The position numbers were made by a program, and so were the translations under genes. Under the pieces are notes generated by a model. The model did no database searches. It was not told where the DNA came from and saw only the letters and a program-made list of their open reading frames with translations. A stretch of 25,810 nt of DNA from CAZRRV01 sp045660865 (GTDB taxonomy: Bacteria > Bacillota > Clostridia > Oscillospirales > Acutalibacteraceae). The stretch's first letter is position 1. Each line of letters starts with the position of its first letter. Below are positions 1-9,027 of this stretch, piece after piece. Location: the NCBI GenBank assembly GCA_045660865.1, contig JAZREP010000006.1:1-25810 (forward strand), read 5' to 3'.

Positions 1-705
1 GACTGTAGCAGTGATTGCAATAGTAGTAAGTCTGCCTTGGTCATCATAGCTGTATGTCACATCAAATACAGTTGTTATATCAGGATTAGCAGCGAAGTTT
101 TTACCATTAACTCCAGGGTTAAGAGCATTGTTAACAGGGGTATTAAATCCCTCTGCTGAAGTTGTACAAATTTGCCAAATGAATGTGCTGGCATTATTAC
201 TACGAAGCCAAAGATTTATTGATTCACCGGTATGCGGGTTGAAATAGATACAAAGTGCTTCAGAATAGTTGTAAGAAGCGGTGGTGAATCTAATGTAGTT
301 AGCAGAAAGATTCTTAATCTTATCGGTTTCCTGGTTCCAGCCCTTGTATGTAAAAAGAGCATTGCCTGTTATGGGCATCTTTAAAATACCGGATGTATTA
401 TTAGCCACTGAACTTACAATTTCTTGGGGAGTAGCAGAAAAATCGAGTCCCTCTGTAATTTCAGTAGGTGTGGTTGCTGCACCTGAGAGAACATTCGCAT
501 AGTTATAGAGACCCCAAGTGTCAGTACGATTTGCAGCAGTGCCATCAACTGTAGCTGAGCCGCCTTCAGTAAATTCGTCAGAAACGACGTGCGGGACCAG
601 TTCAGCTGATGCAATCATTGAAAAAAGCATTGTTGACATTGAGCACAAAAGTGCCATTACAAGAGTAATTGCCAAAGTCTTTTTTAGATGTTGTTTAATT
701 CTCAT
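1..705 (-). CDS. Secreted protein with signal peptide, partial (runs off left edge)
   Basis: The frame is open from an ATG at 705 to base 1, giving 235 visible residues with no stop. Residues 1-34 form a signal peptide (MRIKQHLKK, hydrophobic core, ASA before the probable cut). The rest is rich in Thr, Asn and aromatic residues, with alternating beta-type patterns (for example FTTASYNYSEALCIYFNPHTG). This resembles the beta-sandwich, LamG-like modules of the two secreted proteins upstream, so another extracellular glycan-binding or glycan-degrading protein is plausible. An RBS (TAGGAGGTTA, complement of 711-720) sits just before the ATG, and a good promoter lies directly upstream. It is therefore probably a separate transcript from the gene at 931-5688. 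The catalytic or dockerin part, if any, lies outside the window, and no enzyme family can be assigned. The reading frame is sure; the function is not. Confidence 0.85.
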   Translation of the reverse strand, partial: MRIKQHLKKTLAITLVMALLCSMSTMLFSMIASAELVPHVVSDEFTEGGSATVDGTAANRTDTWGLYNYANVLSGAATTPTEITEGLDFSATPQEIVSSVANNTSGILKMPITGNALFTYKGWNQETDKIKNLSANYIRFTTASYNYSEALCIYFNPHTGESINLWLRSNNASTFIWQICTTSAEGFNTPVNNALNPGVNGKNFAANPDITTVFDVTYSYDDQGRLTTIAITATV

Positions 706-726
706 AATTATAACCTCCTATTCAAA

Positions 727-754
727 ATTATATCTCGATTTCAAGAGGTGTAAA
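727..754 (-). promoter_or_regulatory. Promoter of the left-edge secreted protein gene
   Basis: On the minus strand, TTTACA (749-754) and TATAAT (727-732) are 16 bases apart. Transcription would start near 720, leaving a leader of only about 15 bases that holds the RBS. The fit to a housekeeping sigma promoter is good. Confidence 0.6.
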
Positions 755-818
755 TAACAAAATTTTCTTTTTATTGTTTTAACCTAAAACCGGGTTTATA
801 CAATTTTTTTGCATTTTT

Positions 819-910
819 GCGGGGCTTTTAAAATAATCAAGTTAAAAACAACAAAATTGTTGTTTTTTGACTTTTTGGTCCCCCGCCTACCCTATTTGGC
901 AGGCGGGGCT
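819..910 (-). terminator. Hairpin cluster between two secreted-protein genes, probable terminator
   Basis: This lies within the 225-base gap between the genes at 931 and 705. A GC-rich hairpin pairs 881-888 with 901-908 (8 bp, CCCCGCCT with AGGCGGGG). An AT-rich hairpin follows at 844-867, whose 3' arm on the minus strand ends in a T run. A third GC block (819-824) repeats GCGGGG and could compete for the 881-888 arm. Neither hairpin alone is a textbook terminator, but together they probably end the long surface-protein transcript. Confidence 0.45.
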
Positions 911-930
911 TAAGTTTTAAGAATTATAAA

Positions 931-3900
931 TTACCATATGCCGGGGAAGTACTCGTCGCCACCGGTCAGACTGGAGTTGACTGATGTGGTCTGTGAACTT
1001 GACGGAGCAGATGAGCTTGTAGAACCTCCATCCGGCTGTTCAGCGTCATTAAACGGACTACCATCAAGTATATACTTACGAATCATATTGGCATCACGAG
1101 TTGTGAGCTTGCCGTCACCGTTAACGTCACCCTTAGCAATTTGGTCGGCTGTTGCGGTAGTTGCCTGTACGACATAACATTTAATAAAGGTTACGTCTTT
1201 AAGTGAAATCTTACCGTCACCGTTAGCATCACCCTTATCGATACCAAGTACGCCGTCCTCCTTCAGCCAAATGATATATTTGGGTGAACGTAAGGAGTTG
1301 AGTACGTAGTTACCGTTGATAGCGTTTATGTAGTCACCGTCAAACGGGGTTGCCGAGGTGGTTTCGAAATCGTTGTTACGAATGAGAACACCTGAAGTAG
1401 CTTGGGGTGAGAAGCAGTTGTAAAGGATTTGACCGGTTGTGTGAGCGGTATTGCCTTCAACCAAAATTTCAGGGAATGCATTGGTACCTTGACCGATAGC
1501 GAAGGCATAGTCATTTAAAGCACAGTTCTTAACGATACCAACCAAGAAGGTGTAGCGACCGATTGCACCACCGTCAGCAAATCTAAGTACGCCTTCACCC
1601 TTACCACCGTGAGAACCGGAACCACTAGCGTGAACGAAGGATTCAGATTCTAAGAATGTACAGTTAGTAAAGGCTGTGTACCAGTTAATACCTTGACGAG
1701 GTATAGTACCTACCTGAGTACAACGTTTCCAGGAGCAATTATCAATTGTCCACATCATACCACCACCGTACAGAGAGAACGGTCCACCGTCCTCGTGACG
1801 GTTGTTGGAATAGATGGTATTATTTCTGCGGTCCATAATCCAAAGACGGGAGTTACGGTTGGGGTTAACGGCGAATGGAGTTTGAACCTTGAACCAGTAG
1901 TAGTTTGTTTTATCGGTCGGGTTGTAATAAACGCCGTTGTCAATTACCATACGCTGCTGACCCATACCCTGACCGCTTTGTACATTACAGAATAAGCCAA
2001 TCATAGCATCATCCTTGAAGGTTTGGCCTTGATAAACGAATATACTATCATCGTATCTACGAACACCGGTATATTTTTCCATCATATCAAGGTCATCACC
2101 GATAAAGCGCGGGATAAGGTTGGAAGCTCTTGGGCCGCCGTCAAGGGTCATGATTTCACGGTTGTTTGCTTTTGTGCCGTGCATGTTGTTGTTGTAGGCG
2201 TACATAAAGTCACCATAGTAACCGGTAGTAACGCCTTCAAATTCACTGTTCTGCACCATACTTCTGTAACCGAGGAATTGGCTAGCGTGAAGGTCTCTGT
2301 ACAGTATATTGTTAATGTACAAATAATCACCGTGCAAGCCTGCATGGGTTACTAATTCTGTACGAACTTCCATATTAGTACATCTAATATTAGTGTTCGT
2401 TACCCACTGGTCACCAACATTAATTTTGGCTTTGTTACGCTGACATTCATCAAAAAGTATCTGAGCAAGTCCATCTTTTGTAATGGGGGACATCGGGCTA
2501 CCGCCGAAAATTGCACCCGCCATACTCTGAAGTTTGAAGATACAATCATCAATCTTAATGTTATCACCTGCACCGGAAGCGTAAGATACGCCATCTGCAC
2601 CGGTTATATTAGGCTGAACTTTATTTGTATTAAACATGTATTTCGCACGGGTAGTCCATACATTAAGACCTTTAACCTCACAGTTTCCGGTTACAGCGAA
2701 CACACCTGCATCTTCGCCGTACTGCATACCGTGGTTGGTCATTAGAATGGTCGTATTACCGCTTCCCTTACCGATGATACGGGTATTTTGAGGAATCGCA
2801 AGCGTATGCTCAACACGATAAATACCTTCTTGCAGCTCGATAATGCCGCCACCGTTGAGATAACATTCGTTAAGTACTTTTACAAATGCTGCTGTGCAGT
2901 TTACTAAACCGTCAGGCTTAGCACCGTGGGTTTCCGGATAGTAAACATCTGTTTTCCAAGAGGCGCTCGGAGCATCACCTACAGTAACAATACCGGGTGC
3001 GGTCCAGCAGAGCTCATCACCCAAACCACTATGAATATAAAGCTCATAGGTGCCTTTTGCTATGTTTTCCGGAAGTGTAAATTTGATATAATAGTCATCG
3101 TTATGGATTTCGTCAACCGGGAGTGTTATTTCACTACGGTCTTTTGTAGAACGAAGGACTAGTTTAACTGCATCCTTATCGCGTTTGCGTGTCAGGTTGT
3201 AACCGGACACTTCTACTACGCTGCCGGGGGTAGAAATTTTACCCTCGTTACCCATAACAAGTTGTATCACAGGCACATTAATAAGCAGAGTCTTGGTCGT
3301 GCCGTTTTTATGGGTAAGTCTTAAAGCGTAAACGCCTTCACCTGTACCGCCGTTTGCACTTGTAAGGTCGGTAGGAACTATCATCTTTATACCCGACAGG
3401 GTGCGTTGAACGATTTCAATTTCCCTTGCCTGCGAAGCATCAAAGACAAAGTCTTGCGGTGCAGTAACAATTTCATTTGCGTACTCTTTGTTGGAATTCG
3501 CATGTAAAGCGCTATTACTGTAGTCCGCATCACGGAAGTTGCCATAGTTTACATACTTGGGAACTGTTGTGGAAGCAACATCATCCAAACGATAAATTTC
3601 TGCCTTATCAACTACTACACCAAGTTGCTCACCGTTGAGCAAAATGGTTTCGTTGGGAGTGATAAATGTATTTTGTGTGAAGTAAACGTTGATATCTTCA
3701 ATCTTATCGTCAACGTCGAAGTCGGCTTTTTTGAAGGTGATACTGAAATCATCAACAAGGTCATAACCGGAGTCGCCCAAATTTGCATCATTCGAGCGAG
3801 CGTAGAAACCAACTCTTGCACCTGCCATATATGAAGGTATTGAGAAGGCTTCAGACTGTTTACCTTCGCCTGTTTCGTACTCAACACCACCTGAGATGCT

Positions 3901-5688
3901 ACCCTTATCACTATAGTTTAATGTAAAGGTACACCAAGCGTTTTCATAACCGTAATACTTATCGCCGTTGGGTCCGTTACCCCACGTAGGAAGATTGTTT
4001 ATAAGAAGTTTGTTGCCGGAATACTCACCATCACGATAATAGTAAGCATAAATACGAGCGCCCTGCCAGAAGATAATAGAATAGTTTTCTTCATCTTTCC
4101 ATTCGTAAAGGATACCTGATGGAGCATAGGAGCTTGTTCTATTTATATACATAAATCGTGCTTGCAGCTTTGTAATCTGACCACGTTGAGGCCACAAATC
4201 CTCATTCATAACAAAGAGCATATTGTTATCATATTTAGTACGTAAACTAAAGGTGTTGTTATTGGGGTCAAGCGGGTCTGTTGCAAAGCGAGCTGTACAA
4301 ATTTCTTCATCATAAATTGATAAGCAATCAAAGGGGTTGTAATCATACTCGAAGTCAACAGTTATTGTGCTGTTGTCTTCATAGTCATCACCGGTAGGTA
4401 CAATTAAATTACGCAGTTTGGATTTTGCTTTGTAAAGATAAGTGTAACCTACAAGCTTTTTACCTAACTCGCTAAGATTTTCATAATCTGCCAATGCACC
4501 ATCTACTGCATCATCAAAGCTATGGTCTAAATCTTTAATGTTTGTTGCAAGTAAAGATGCATAAGTAGTTGCGAAGGCTTCATAAGTTGAATCTAATTTC
4601 TTTGCGAACTCAACAAGCTTAGCTCTTTCAGCAGAAAGTGTTGCCTGAGTATCTAAATCAAAATCATTAAGGATTTCAACAGCTTCGCATACCATATCAG
4701 CATCATCTGCTGTGATATCAGTTGCAGCCTTATCAAGGATACCGATACCGTCGTTAGTGTCATCATAATAGCGTGATTTATAAACATCAGCCGCTTTAGA
4801 TGCAGGAACATCAAAGGTGGGCTTAATATTATCAAAGTACACTACAGATTCAGCAAGATTAGGTGCTGCTATAGCAAATGGTTGGAAACTAGTTTTATTA
4901 TATGCTGTATATGAACCAATGCACCTATAGCTGTAATCGTAAATTACTTCGCTCGCTATACCTTGGGACACTTTAATTTTAACACCGAGGACATTATCCT
5001 GTTCCATATTATAGGTGACGGTGAAATGTAGTTTCTCATCAACATTCCAAGTGGTATTAGTACCGTCATTCCTAAGAATAGCGCCTGTGACACCGCCCGT
5101 TACACGAGCAAACAGATTGGCTTTGAACGCAAATCTAATGGAATCCCTATTCGGGTCGGGGTTACCGTTAGCATCAACACCCGCTTGGTAGTAGATTGAC
5201 CAACCTGCCCAAGCTTGAGTCTCAGGGTCAAAGTAGAAGAGAAGACGAGTGTTGGGATCTCCATTACCAGAGACTACTGCCTCTTTGGGTACTAACACAT
5301 CGTACTCTATCTGTTTCAATGTACCTGCAGGCCATACATCCTTATTCATAGCCATAACCACGTTTTGATTGGTTGGAGGCGCTAGGTATGTATTGTCACC
5401 TACTGTGTGCAAATAGGATTCAGAAGTGGGTACTATTGTGTTTGAATCAGCATAATTAGACCAAACTGAAAGATGGTCTGTGCCAGTGTAGCTTTCAAAA
5501 TCTTCACCGTTTTTATTGATGAATAAATTATCTTGAGCGTACTGCTGAACCGAGCTTAAAGTGGCCGCATTAGCAGAAAGTGTAGAACCTTCTTTGCTTA
5601 ACGGGAGGCCGACTGAAAGGGTGGTAACCGCAAGTATGGCTACCATAGCAAACGCCGTTAATTTTTTTAACATTTTAGATATTTTCAT
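931..5688 (-). CDS. Large secreted beta-helix protein with C-terminal type I dockerin
   Basis: This is a 1585-residue exported protein, probably a glycan-degrading or glycan-binding enzyme. In order it has: a signal peptide (1 to about 42); a beta-sandwich, LamG-like region (about 60-292); a helical segment (about 318-430); a second beta-sandwich (about 440-655); an intervening region; an IPT/TIG-like domain (about 806-905, around STPGSVVEVSGYNL); and a right-handed beta-helix of the pectate-lyase-3 type starting near 915 (THGAKPDG, then GGGIIELQEGIY) and running to about 1465. Then comes a type I dockerin with two calcium loops, GDANGDGKISLKD (1486-1498) and GDVNGDGKLTTRD (1520-1532). The last 35 residues are a Ser/Thr-rich tail ending in EYFPGIW, which is unusual after a dockerin. 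The start is set by the ATG with AGGAGG about 10 bases upstream. It begins 15 bases after the preceding gene and should be cotranscribed with it. The beta-helix substrate cannot be told, since this fold covers lyases, hydrolases and binding proteins. Confidence 0.9.
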   Translation of the reverse strand: MKISKMLKKLTAFAMVAILAVTTLSVGLPLSKEGSTLSANAATLSSVQQYAQDNLFINKNGEDFESYTGTDHLSVWSNYADSNTIVPTSESYLHTVGDNTYLAPPTNQNVVMAMNKDVWPAGTLKQIEYDVLVPKEAVVSGNGDPNTRLLFYFDPETQAWAGWSIYYQAGVDANGNPDPNRDSIRFAFKANLFARVTGGVTGAILRNDGTNTTWNVDEKLHFTVTYNMEQDNVLGVKIKVSQGIASEVIYDYSYRCIGSYTAYNKTSFQPFAIAAPNLAESVVYFDNIKPTFDVPASKAADVYKSRYYDDTNDGIGILDKAATDITADDADMVCEAVEILNDFDLDTQATLSAERAKLVEFAKKLDSTYEAFATTYASLLATNIKDLDHSFDDAVDGALADYENLSELGKKLVGYTYLYKAKSKLRNLIVPTGDDYEDNSTITVDFEYDYNPFDCLSIYDEEICTARFATDPLDPNNNTFSLRTKYDNNMLFVMNEDLWPQRGQITKLQARFMYINRTSSYAPSGILYEWKDEENYSIIFWQGARIYAYYYRDGEYSGNKLLINNLPTWGNGPNGDKYYGYENAWCTFTLNYSDKGSISGGVEYETGEGKQSEAFSIPSYMAGARVGFYARSNDANLGDSGYDLVDDFSITFKKADFDVDDKIEDINVYFTQNTFITPNETILLNGEQLGVVVDKAEIYRLDDVASTTVPKYVNYGNFRDADYSNSALHANSNKEYANEIVTAPQDFVFDASQAREIEIVQRTLSGIKMIVPTDLTSANGGTGEGVYALRLTHKNGTTKTLLINVPVIQLVMGNEGKISTPGSVVEVSGYNLTRKRDKDAVKLVLRSTKDRSEITLPVDEIHNDDYYIKFTLPENIAKGTYELYIHSGLGDELCWTAPGIVTVGDAPSASWKTDVYYPETHGAKPDGLVNCTAAFVKVLNECYLNGGGIIELQEGIYRVEHTLAIPQNTRIIGKGSGNTTILMTNHGMQYGEDAGVFAVTGNCEVKGLNVWTTRAKYMFNTNKVQPNITGADGVSYASGAGDNIKIDDCIFKLQSMAGAIFGGSPMSPITKDGLAQILFDECQRNKAKINVGDQWVTNTNIRCTNMEVRTELVTHAGLHGDYLYINNILYRDLHASQFLGYRSMVQNSEFEGVTTGYYGDFMYAYNNNMHGTKANNREIMTLDGGPRASNLIPRFIGDDLDMMEKYTGVRRYDDSIFVYQGQTFKDDAMIGLFCNVQSGQGMGQQRMVIDNGVYYNPTDKTNYYWFKVQTPFAVNPNRNSRLWIMDRRNNTIYSNNRHEDGGPFSLYGGGMMWTIDNCSWKRCTQVGTIPRQGINWYTAFTNCTFLESESFVHASGSGSHGGKGEGVLRFADGGAIGRYTFLVGIVKNCALNDYAFAIGQGTNAFPEILVEGNTAHTTGQILYNCFSPQATSGVLIRNNDFETTSATPFDGDYINAINGNYVLNSLRSPKYIIWLKEDGVLGIDKGDANGDGKISLKDVTFIKCYVVQATTATADQIAKGDVNGDGKLTTRDANMIRKYILDGSPFNDAEQPDGGSTSSSAPSSSQTTSVNSSLTGGDEYFPGIW

Positions 5689-5703
5689 TATACGACGCCT
5701 CCT

Positions 5704-7287
5704 TTACAGCCAACTGTTGCTATCAAAATGTTGGTAAAGCTCAGCCTTGGGCTCATCCCAGTTACCGCAAATTGTATTGTCGAAATCACCGCCAAGCAGG
5801 TCAACCTCTTTTACTACAAGAATGTTATCAATTCTAACTGCAGCATCACAGGTCATCCAACCGATACCACCGAAGCCGTTAACCTCTGTGGAAACATCTG
5901 TGTATTTAAGCAGAAGTTCACCATCAAGCCAAACAGTAATAACGTTGTCAAAGGCTCTGATTTTCAATTGCTTTGTTTTGTTGCTTTCTGCATCCGCTAA
6001 ATAATCATAGGTTCTGGATATAATATCATCATCTGCGCCTGCCGTGGTGACTGCAGTTGGCTTAATGTCATACACACCACCAAAGCGAGTTCCGATAAAT
6101 ACTTTGTTTCTATTTGTAAAGCAGATTGCATAGTTTTGGACACCATATTCTTGAATGTCCGTATTTCTGACATAAACATAAAATTCATTCGTTTCGTCGA
6201 TAGAATACTCATCCGTGAAGGTTATGTCCATCGTCATAGTATAGTCAGACCAATGCTGGTCACCGGCATAATAGTAACGACTCATTTCCATCCAGTCGTA
6301 AATATACCGGTTTGTATGGTCCTCTGTTGTAATCAGACCCGGGCCGTACAATTCATTAAAGTTCCATCTTGGATTTTCGGGGTATTTTTCCTCAGCGGGT
6401 TGCATATCGCCATCGGTAAATGTTTCACGCATAAGGATTTCGCCCTCTACCGGCTCATCGGGAGGTAATTTGATTTCATCCTCTGATGAGGTGGCGTCAC
6501 TGGTAGTGTCGTCATCGCCGCCGCCACCATCTTCACTGGTAACGGGCTGTGCTCCCGGAGGTGTTAAAATTGACATGTTAATGTCAGAGAATTTAGCGGT
6601 AACAGTATGGTCCTCAGATGAGGTAGCTACTGCTACACCTGCATAAACCTCGCTTCCACAAATGAAAGGCACTGTAGCGTATTTAACATACTCGTCATTT
6701 TTTGAAGACTTATAGTAGCAGGTTGCTTTCTTGTTCTGCAAAACAACACGCAAATAGCTCGGGATGATAGGAGGTGCAGATAAGGTTTTACCTCTAATAG
6801 TCGCCTGATTATCAGCGGGACGATACTGAACCATTGTTTCACCGGTACGGTGATGGAAGAATACGTTGGTAGCGCCAGCTGCCAAGCTGGTACGAAGCAT
6901 TATACCTATAGTTACATTCTGCAAGGAACCGTTATGAGATTTGAGTGTTGCATCAATAACCAAAGTTCCTTGTGCACCGTAGCAGAAGTTCATCTTCTTA
7001 TAAGCAAAGTCAACACGGTCTCTTGAGAACCAAGCTGACCAAGCGTTTGTTTTAATGGTGTATTCATTTGCATCTGGGTTTTCTTCGTAAACACCATTGG
7101 ATACGTAAGGGTTACCTCTACCGTATTCAGGGTCAAGTTCGTGAATCTTTTGAAAGGTAAGTGAAGGATTTTTATACTCTTCTACTACTACCTCTTCCTC
7201 TGCAGAAACAAAACTCATAGAAAGAACAAGAGTGATGCACAAGACAAGCGCAGCAATCAAGCATATTTTATTCTTAAACAGTCTCAT
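5704..7287 (-). CDS. Secreted protein with two beta-sandwich (LamG/DUF1080-like) domains
   Basis: This 527-residue protein has a signal peptide (1 to about 29, ending SFVSAEE). Domain 1 (about 52-240) is a beta-sandwich of the DUF1349/laminin-G type, with the usual pattern of an early aromatic strand, GIMLRTS, and a final DINMSIL strand. An acidic Ser/Gly linker follows (241-284). Domain 2 (about 285-495) resembles the DUF1080/GH16-like fold (FYVYVRNTD, KIRAFDNVITVWLDGELL, GGIGWMTCDAAVRIDNI). The likely role is carbohydrate binding on the outside of the cell. It has no dockerin, transmembrane segment or sorting signal, so how it stays at the surface is unclear. Its ATG overlaps the end of the cohesin-like gene by 14 bases (7274-7287), with the RBS GAAGGGAG inside that gene. 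Translation of the two is probably coupled. Domain assignment is by pattern and the function is inferred. Confidence 0.85.
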   Translation of the reverse strand: MRLFKNKICLIAALVLCITLVLSMSFVSAEEEVVVEEYKNPSLTFQKIHELDPEYGRGNPYVSNGVYEENPDANEYTIKTNAWSAWFSRDRVDFAYKKMNFCYGAQGTLVIDATLKSHNGSLQNVTIGIMLRTSLAAGATNVFFHHRTGETMVQYRPADNQATIRGKTLSAPPIIPSYLRVVLQNKKATCYYKSSKNDEYVKYATVPFICGSEVYAGVAVATSSEDHTVTAKFSDINMSILTPPGAQPVTSEDGGGGDDDTTSDATSSEDEIKLPPDEPVEGEILMRETFTDGDMQPAEEKYPENPRWNFNELYGPGLITTEDHTNRYIYDWMEMSRYYYAGDQHWSDYTMTMDITFTDEYSIDETNEFYVYVRNTDIQEYGVQNYAICFTNRNKVFIGTRFGGVYDIKPTAVTTAGADDDIISRTYDYLADAESNKTKQLKIRAFDNVITVWLDGELLLKYTDVSTEVNGFGGIGWMTCDAAVRIDNILVVKEVDLLGGDFDNTICGNWDEPKAELYQHFDSNSWL

Positions 7288-9001
7288 TCAAAGCACTCCC
7301 TTCTGCGAGATTTTTCTTCTTTAAGTTCTGTAAAATAAAGATGGTTGCAGCCAAGCACAAAATAGAAAGCATAAGTAGGATTAGAAGCGGTATAAACGCC
7401 ATGCGGAACACGGAGCTTGAACGGTAAATTCTATTTATAAGTTTTTCTATTGTGTTAACTTTTACGATTGTTTCGGGTTCGGTGGTAGACTGGTCATCAT
7501 CGGGTACGATTACCACTTCACCGTCAGTAGCATTCTTAAGAACCTCGATTGCTTCCAAGCAAGAGTTAAGAGAAGTGATTTTAGTCTTAAGAGCTTCTTT
7601 TAAAGGCTCATCGGTAAGGGCATTATACATATCGATTACCATTTTGATAGCCGATTCGTCGCCCAAGCCAACATTGAGCTTATTTAATGTAAACACATAA
7701 ACGTAACGTTCAACAAACTCATTAACTCTTTGAACCAAAGCTGCCGCATCAGCGTCATCTTTGGTGTACTTGTCAACAAGCGCCAAAAGGGCATCTATTC
7801 TTGCCTTTTCAGCTGAAAGCATTTCTTGTGCTATAGGAGAAAGCATCGAATCATAAACGATTTGAGCTTCGGTAATGTAGGGCGCATAATTTATGTAAGA
7901 ATCCTTAAAAGTCGGCAACAACTCATTGTAGCCTTTTTCACTTACATAGGCGCCATAGGCTGCGAGATACTCTTCAACCTCAACTAAGGCTGTCTGGTAA
8001 TCTTCTTGGTCTTGCTCAAACTTTTTGATTCTGTTTTTAAGGTCTTTAACCTTATTTCTTACGTTTTCATCAAGCTTTGCGACAGCTTTGTCTGAAAGCA
8101 AGTCATAGGCTGCTGCCATAGCATCAACTGCTGCTTTGTCATCCAAAGTAATGTCATTAACGGCCTTTGCCAATATTTCAGCATGTGTAGTCAAAAAGTT
8201 TTGAACCTCAGCTTCTACTAAGGCTGATGCTTCTTTGTTAGCCAACTCATAGTAGCGATTAAGCGCATTGCTCAAAGCTTCGTAAAGGTCAGGATACTGA
8301 GTAGAGAATGCCTTTTGCTGTGTAGCGGATAATTTTTCTGAATAGTATTTTGTTGCCTCTTTAATGGTCCACAATGAGTCAACAGGCAGGTGGCTAAGTC
8401 CGGTAGGATTATAGCTTACATTTAATAAAGGTGTAACTAAATCCAAGAATTCCTGCGGAATTTTTTGTGGAATTAAGATAACCGAGGCCTGAGCGCTGAT
8501 AGTTGTAGTTATTAAACTTTGGTTTGCATTGTTTTGGAAAACCTCAGAAATTTGGGCATTAAATTCATATTTTCTATTTTCACTTATACCTTTATTTACT
8601 GTGAAGGGTACGTACAATACAACACCCTCCGCAGTATAATTCTGTGTGGTTTCCCATGTAATATATACTGTACCGGATACATCGTTAGTAACGAATTCAC
8701 TTCCCGGGACACCAGTCATATCAAGCAACTTACCTTTTTGGAAGGTAAATGCATTAGTATCATATGCTAACTTAATCGTGTAGCCGCCTAAATTCTCTGT
8801 TCTTGCAAACAGAATCCCAACGTAAATGCAGTCGCCCGGATAGTAAACTAACCGAGGCTGCATTTTTTGTTCGTCTTCTAAAAATATATATGGTGCGAAG
8901 CTGACAGTTGTGGTCGGTGCAGCTGCCGCAGCTGAAAGAACAGATAGAGGCATTATCAAAATTAGAGCTACAAGAATAATAGCCGATAATTTCTTTAGCA
9001 T
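7274..9001 (-). CDS. Membrane-anchored surface protein with N-terminal cohesin-like module
   Basis: This is a 575-residue exported protein. A signal peptide (1 to about 27) is followed by a module at about 33-175 with the hallmarks of cohesin domains: YYPGDCIYVGILFARTENLG, GYTIKLAYDTNAF, a GTVYITWET strand, then EGVVLYVPFTV. Residues about 180-495 are strongly helical and contain units of the type ITLDDKAAVDAMAAAYDLLSD. These are spacer-like helical repeats also seen in the neighbours at 10674 and 931. An acidic Thr/Pro stretch follows (about 497-512), then one transmembrane helix (533-557) and a short basic cytoplasmic end (LKKKN). The cohesin-like face would thus be held outside the membrane on a stalk. 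Cohesins bind dockerins, and a dockerin protein is encoded two genes downstream. The ATG at 9001 has a GGAGGAG RBS and lies 26 bases after the solute-binding gene. Whether it binds dockerin or sugar is not shown by the sequence. Confidence 0.82.
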   Translation of the reverse strand: MLKKLSAIILVALILIMPLSVLSAAAAAPTTTVSFAPYIFLEDEQKMQPRLVYYPGDCIYVGILFARTENLGGYTIKLAYDTNAFTFQKGKLLDMTGVPGSEFVTNDVSGTVYITWETTQNYTAEGVVLYVPFTVNKGISENRKYEFNAQISEVFQNNANQSLITTTISAQASVILIPQKIPQEFLDLVTPLLNVSYNPTGLSHLPVDSLWTIKEATKYYSEKLSATQQKAFSTQYPDLYEALSNALNRYYELANKEASALVEAEVQNFLTTHAEILAKAVNDITLDDKAAVDAMAAAYDLLSDKAVAKLDENVRNKVKDLKNRIKKFEQDQEDYQTALVEVEEYLAAYGAYVSEKGYNELLPTFKDSYINYAPYITEAQIVYDSMLSPIAQEMLSAEKARIDALLALVDKYTKDDADAAALVQRVNEFVERYVYVFTLNKLNVGLGDESAIKMVIDMYNALTDEPLKEALKTKITSLNSCLEAIEVLKNATDGEVVIVPDDDQSTTEPETIVKVNTIEKLINRIYRSSSVFRMAFIPLLILLMLSILCLAATIFILQNLKKKNLAEGSALNETV

Positions 9002-9027
9002 TGGTCTCCTCCTATGTCGGATTTAAA

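Noticed and set aside
1693..2355. Frames of about 100 residues on the plus strand opposite the large dockerin gene.
   Set aside because: They lack RBS and family signals and follow from the codon use of the minus-strand gene.
5704..7287. Possible enzyme of the DUF1080/GH16-like group.
   Set aside because: No catalytic acid pair of GH16 type is visible in the second domain, so only a binding-type beta-sandwich call is supported.
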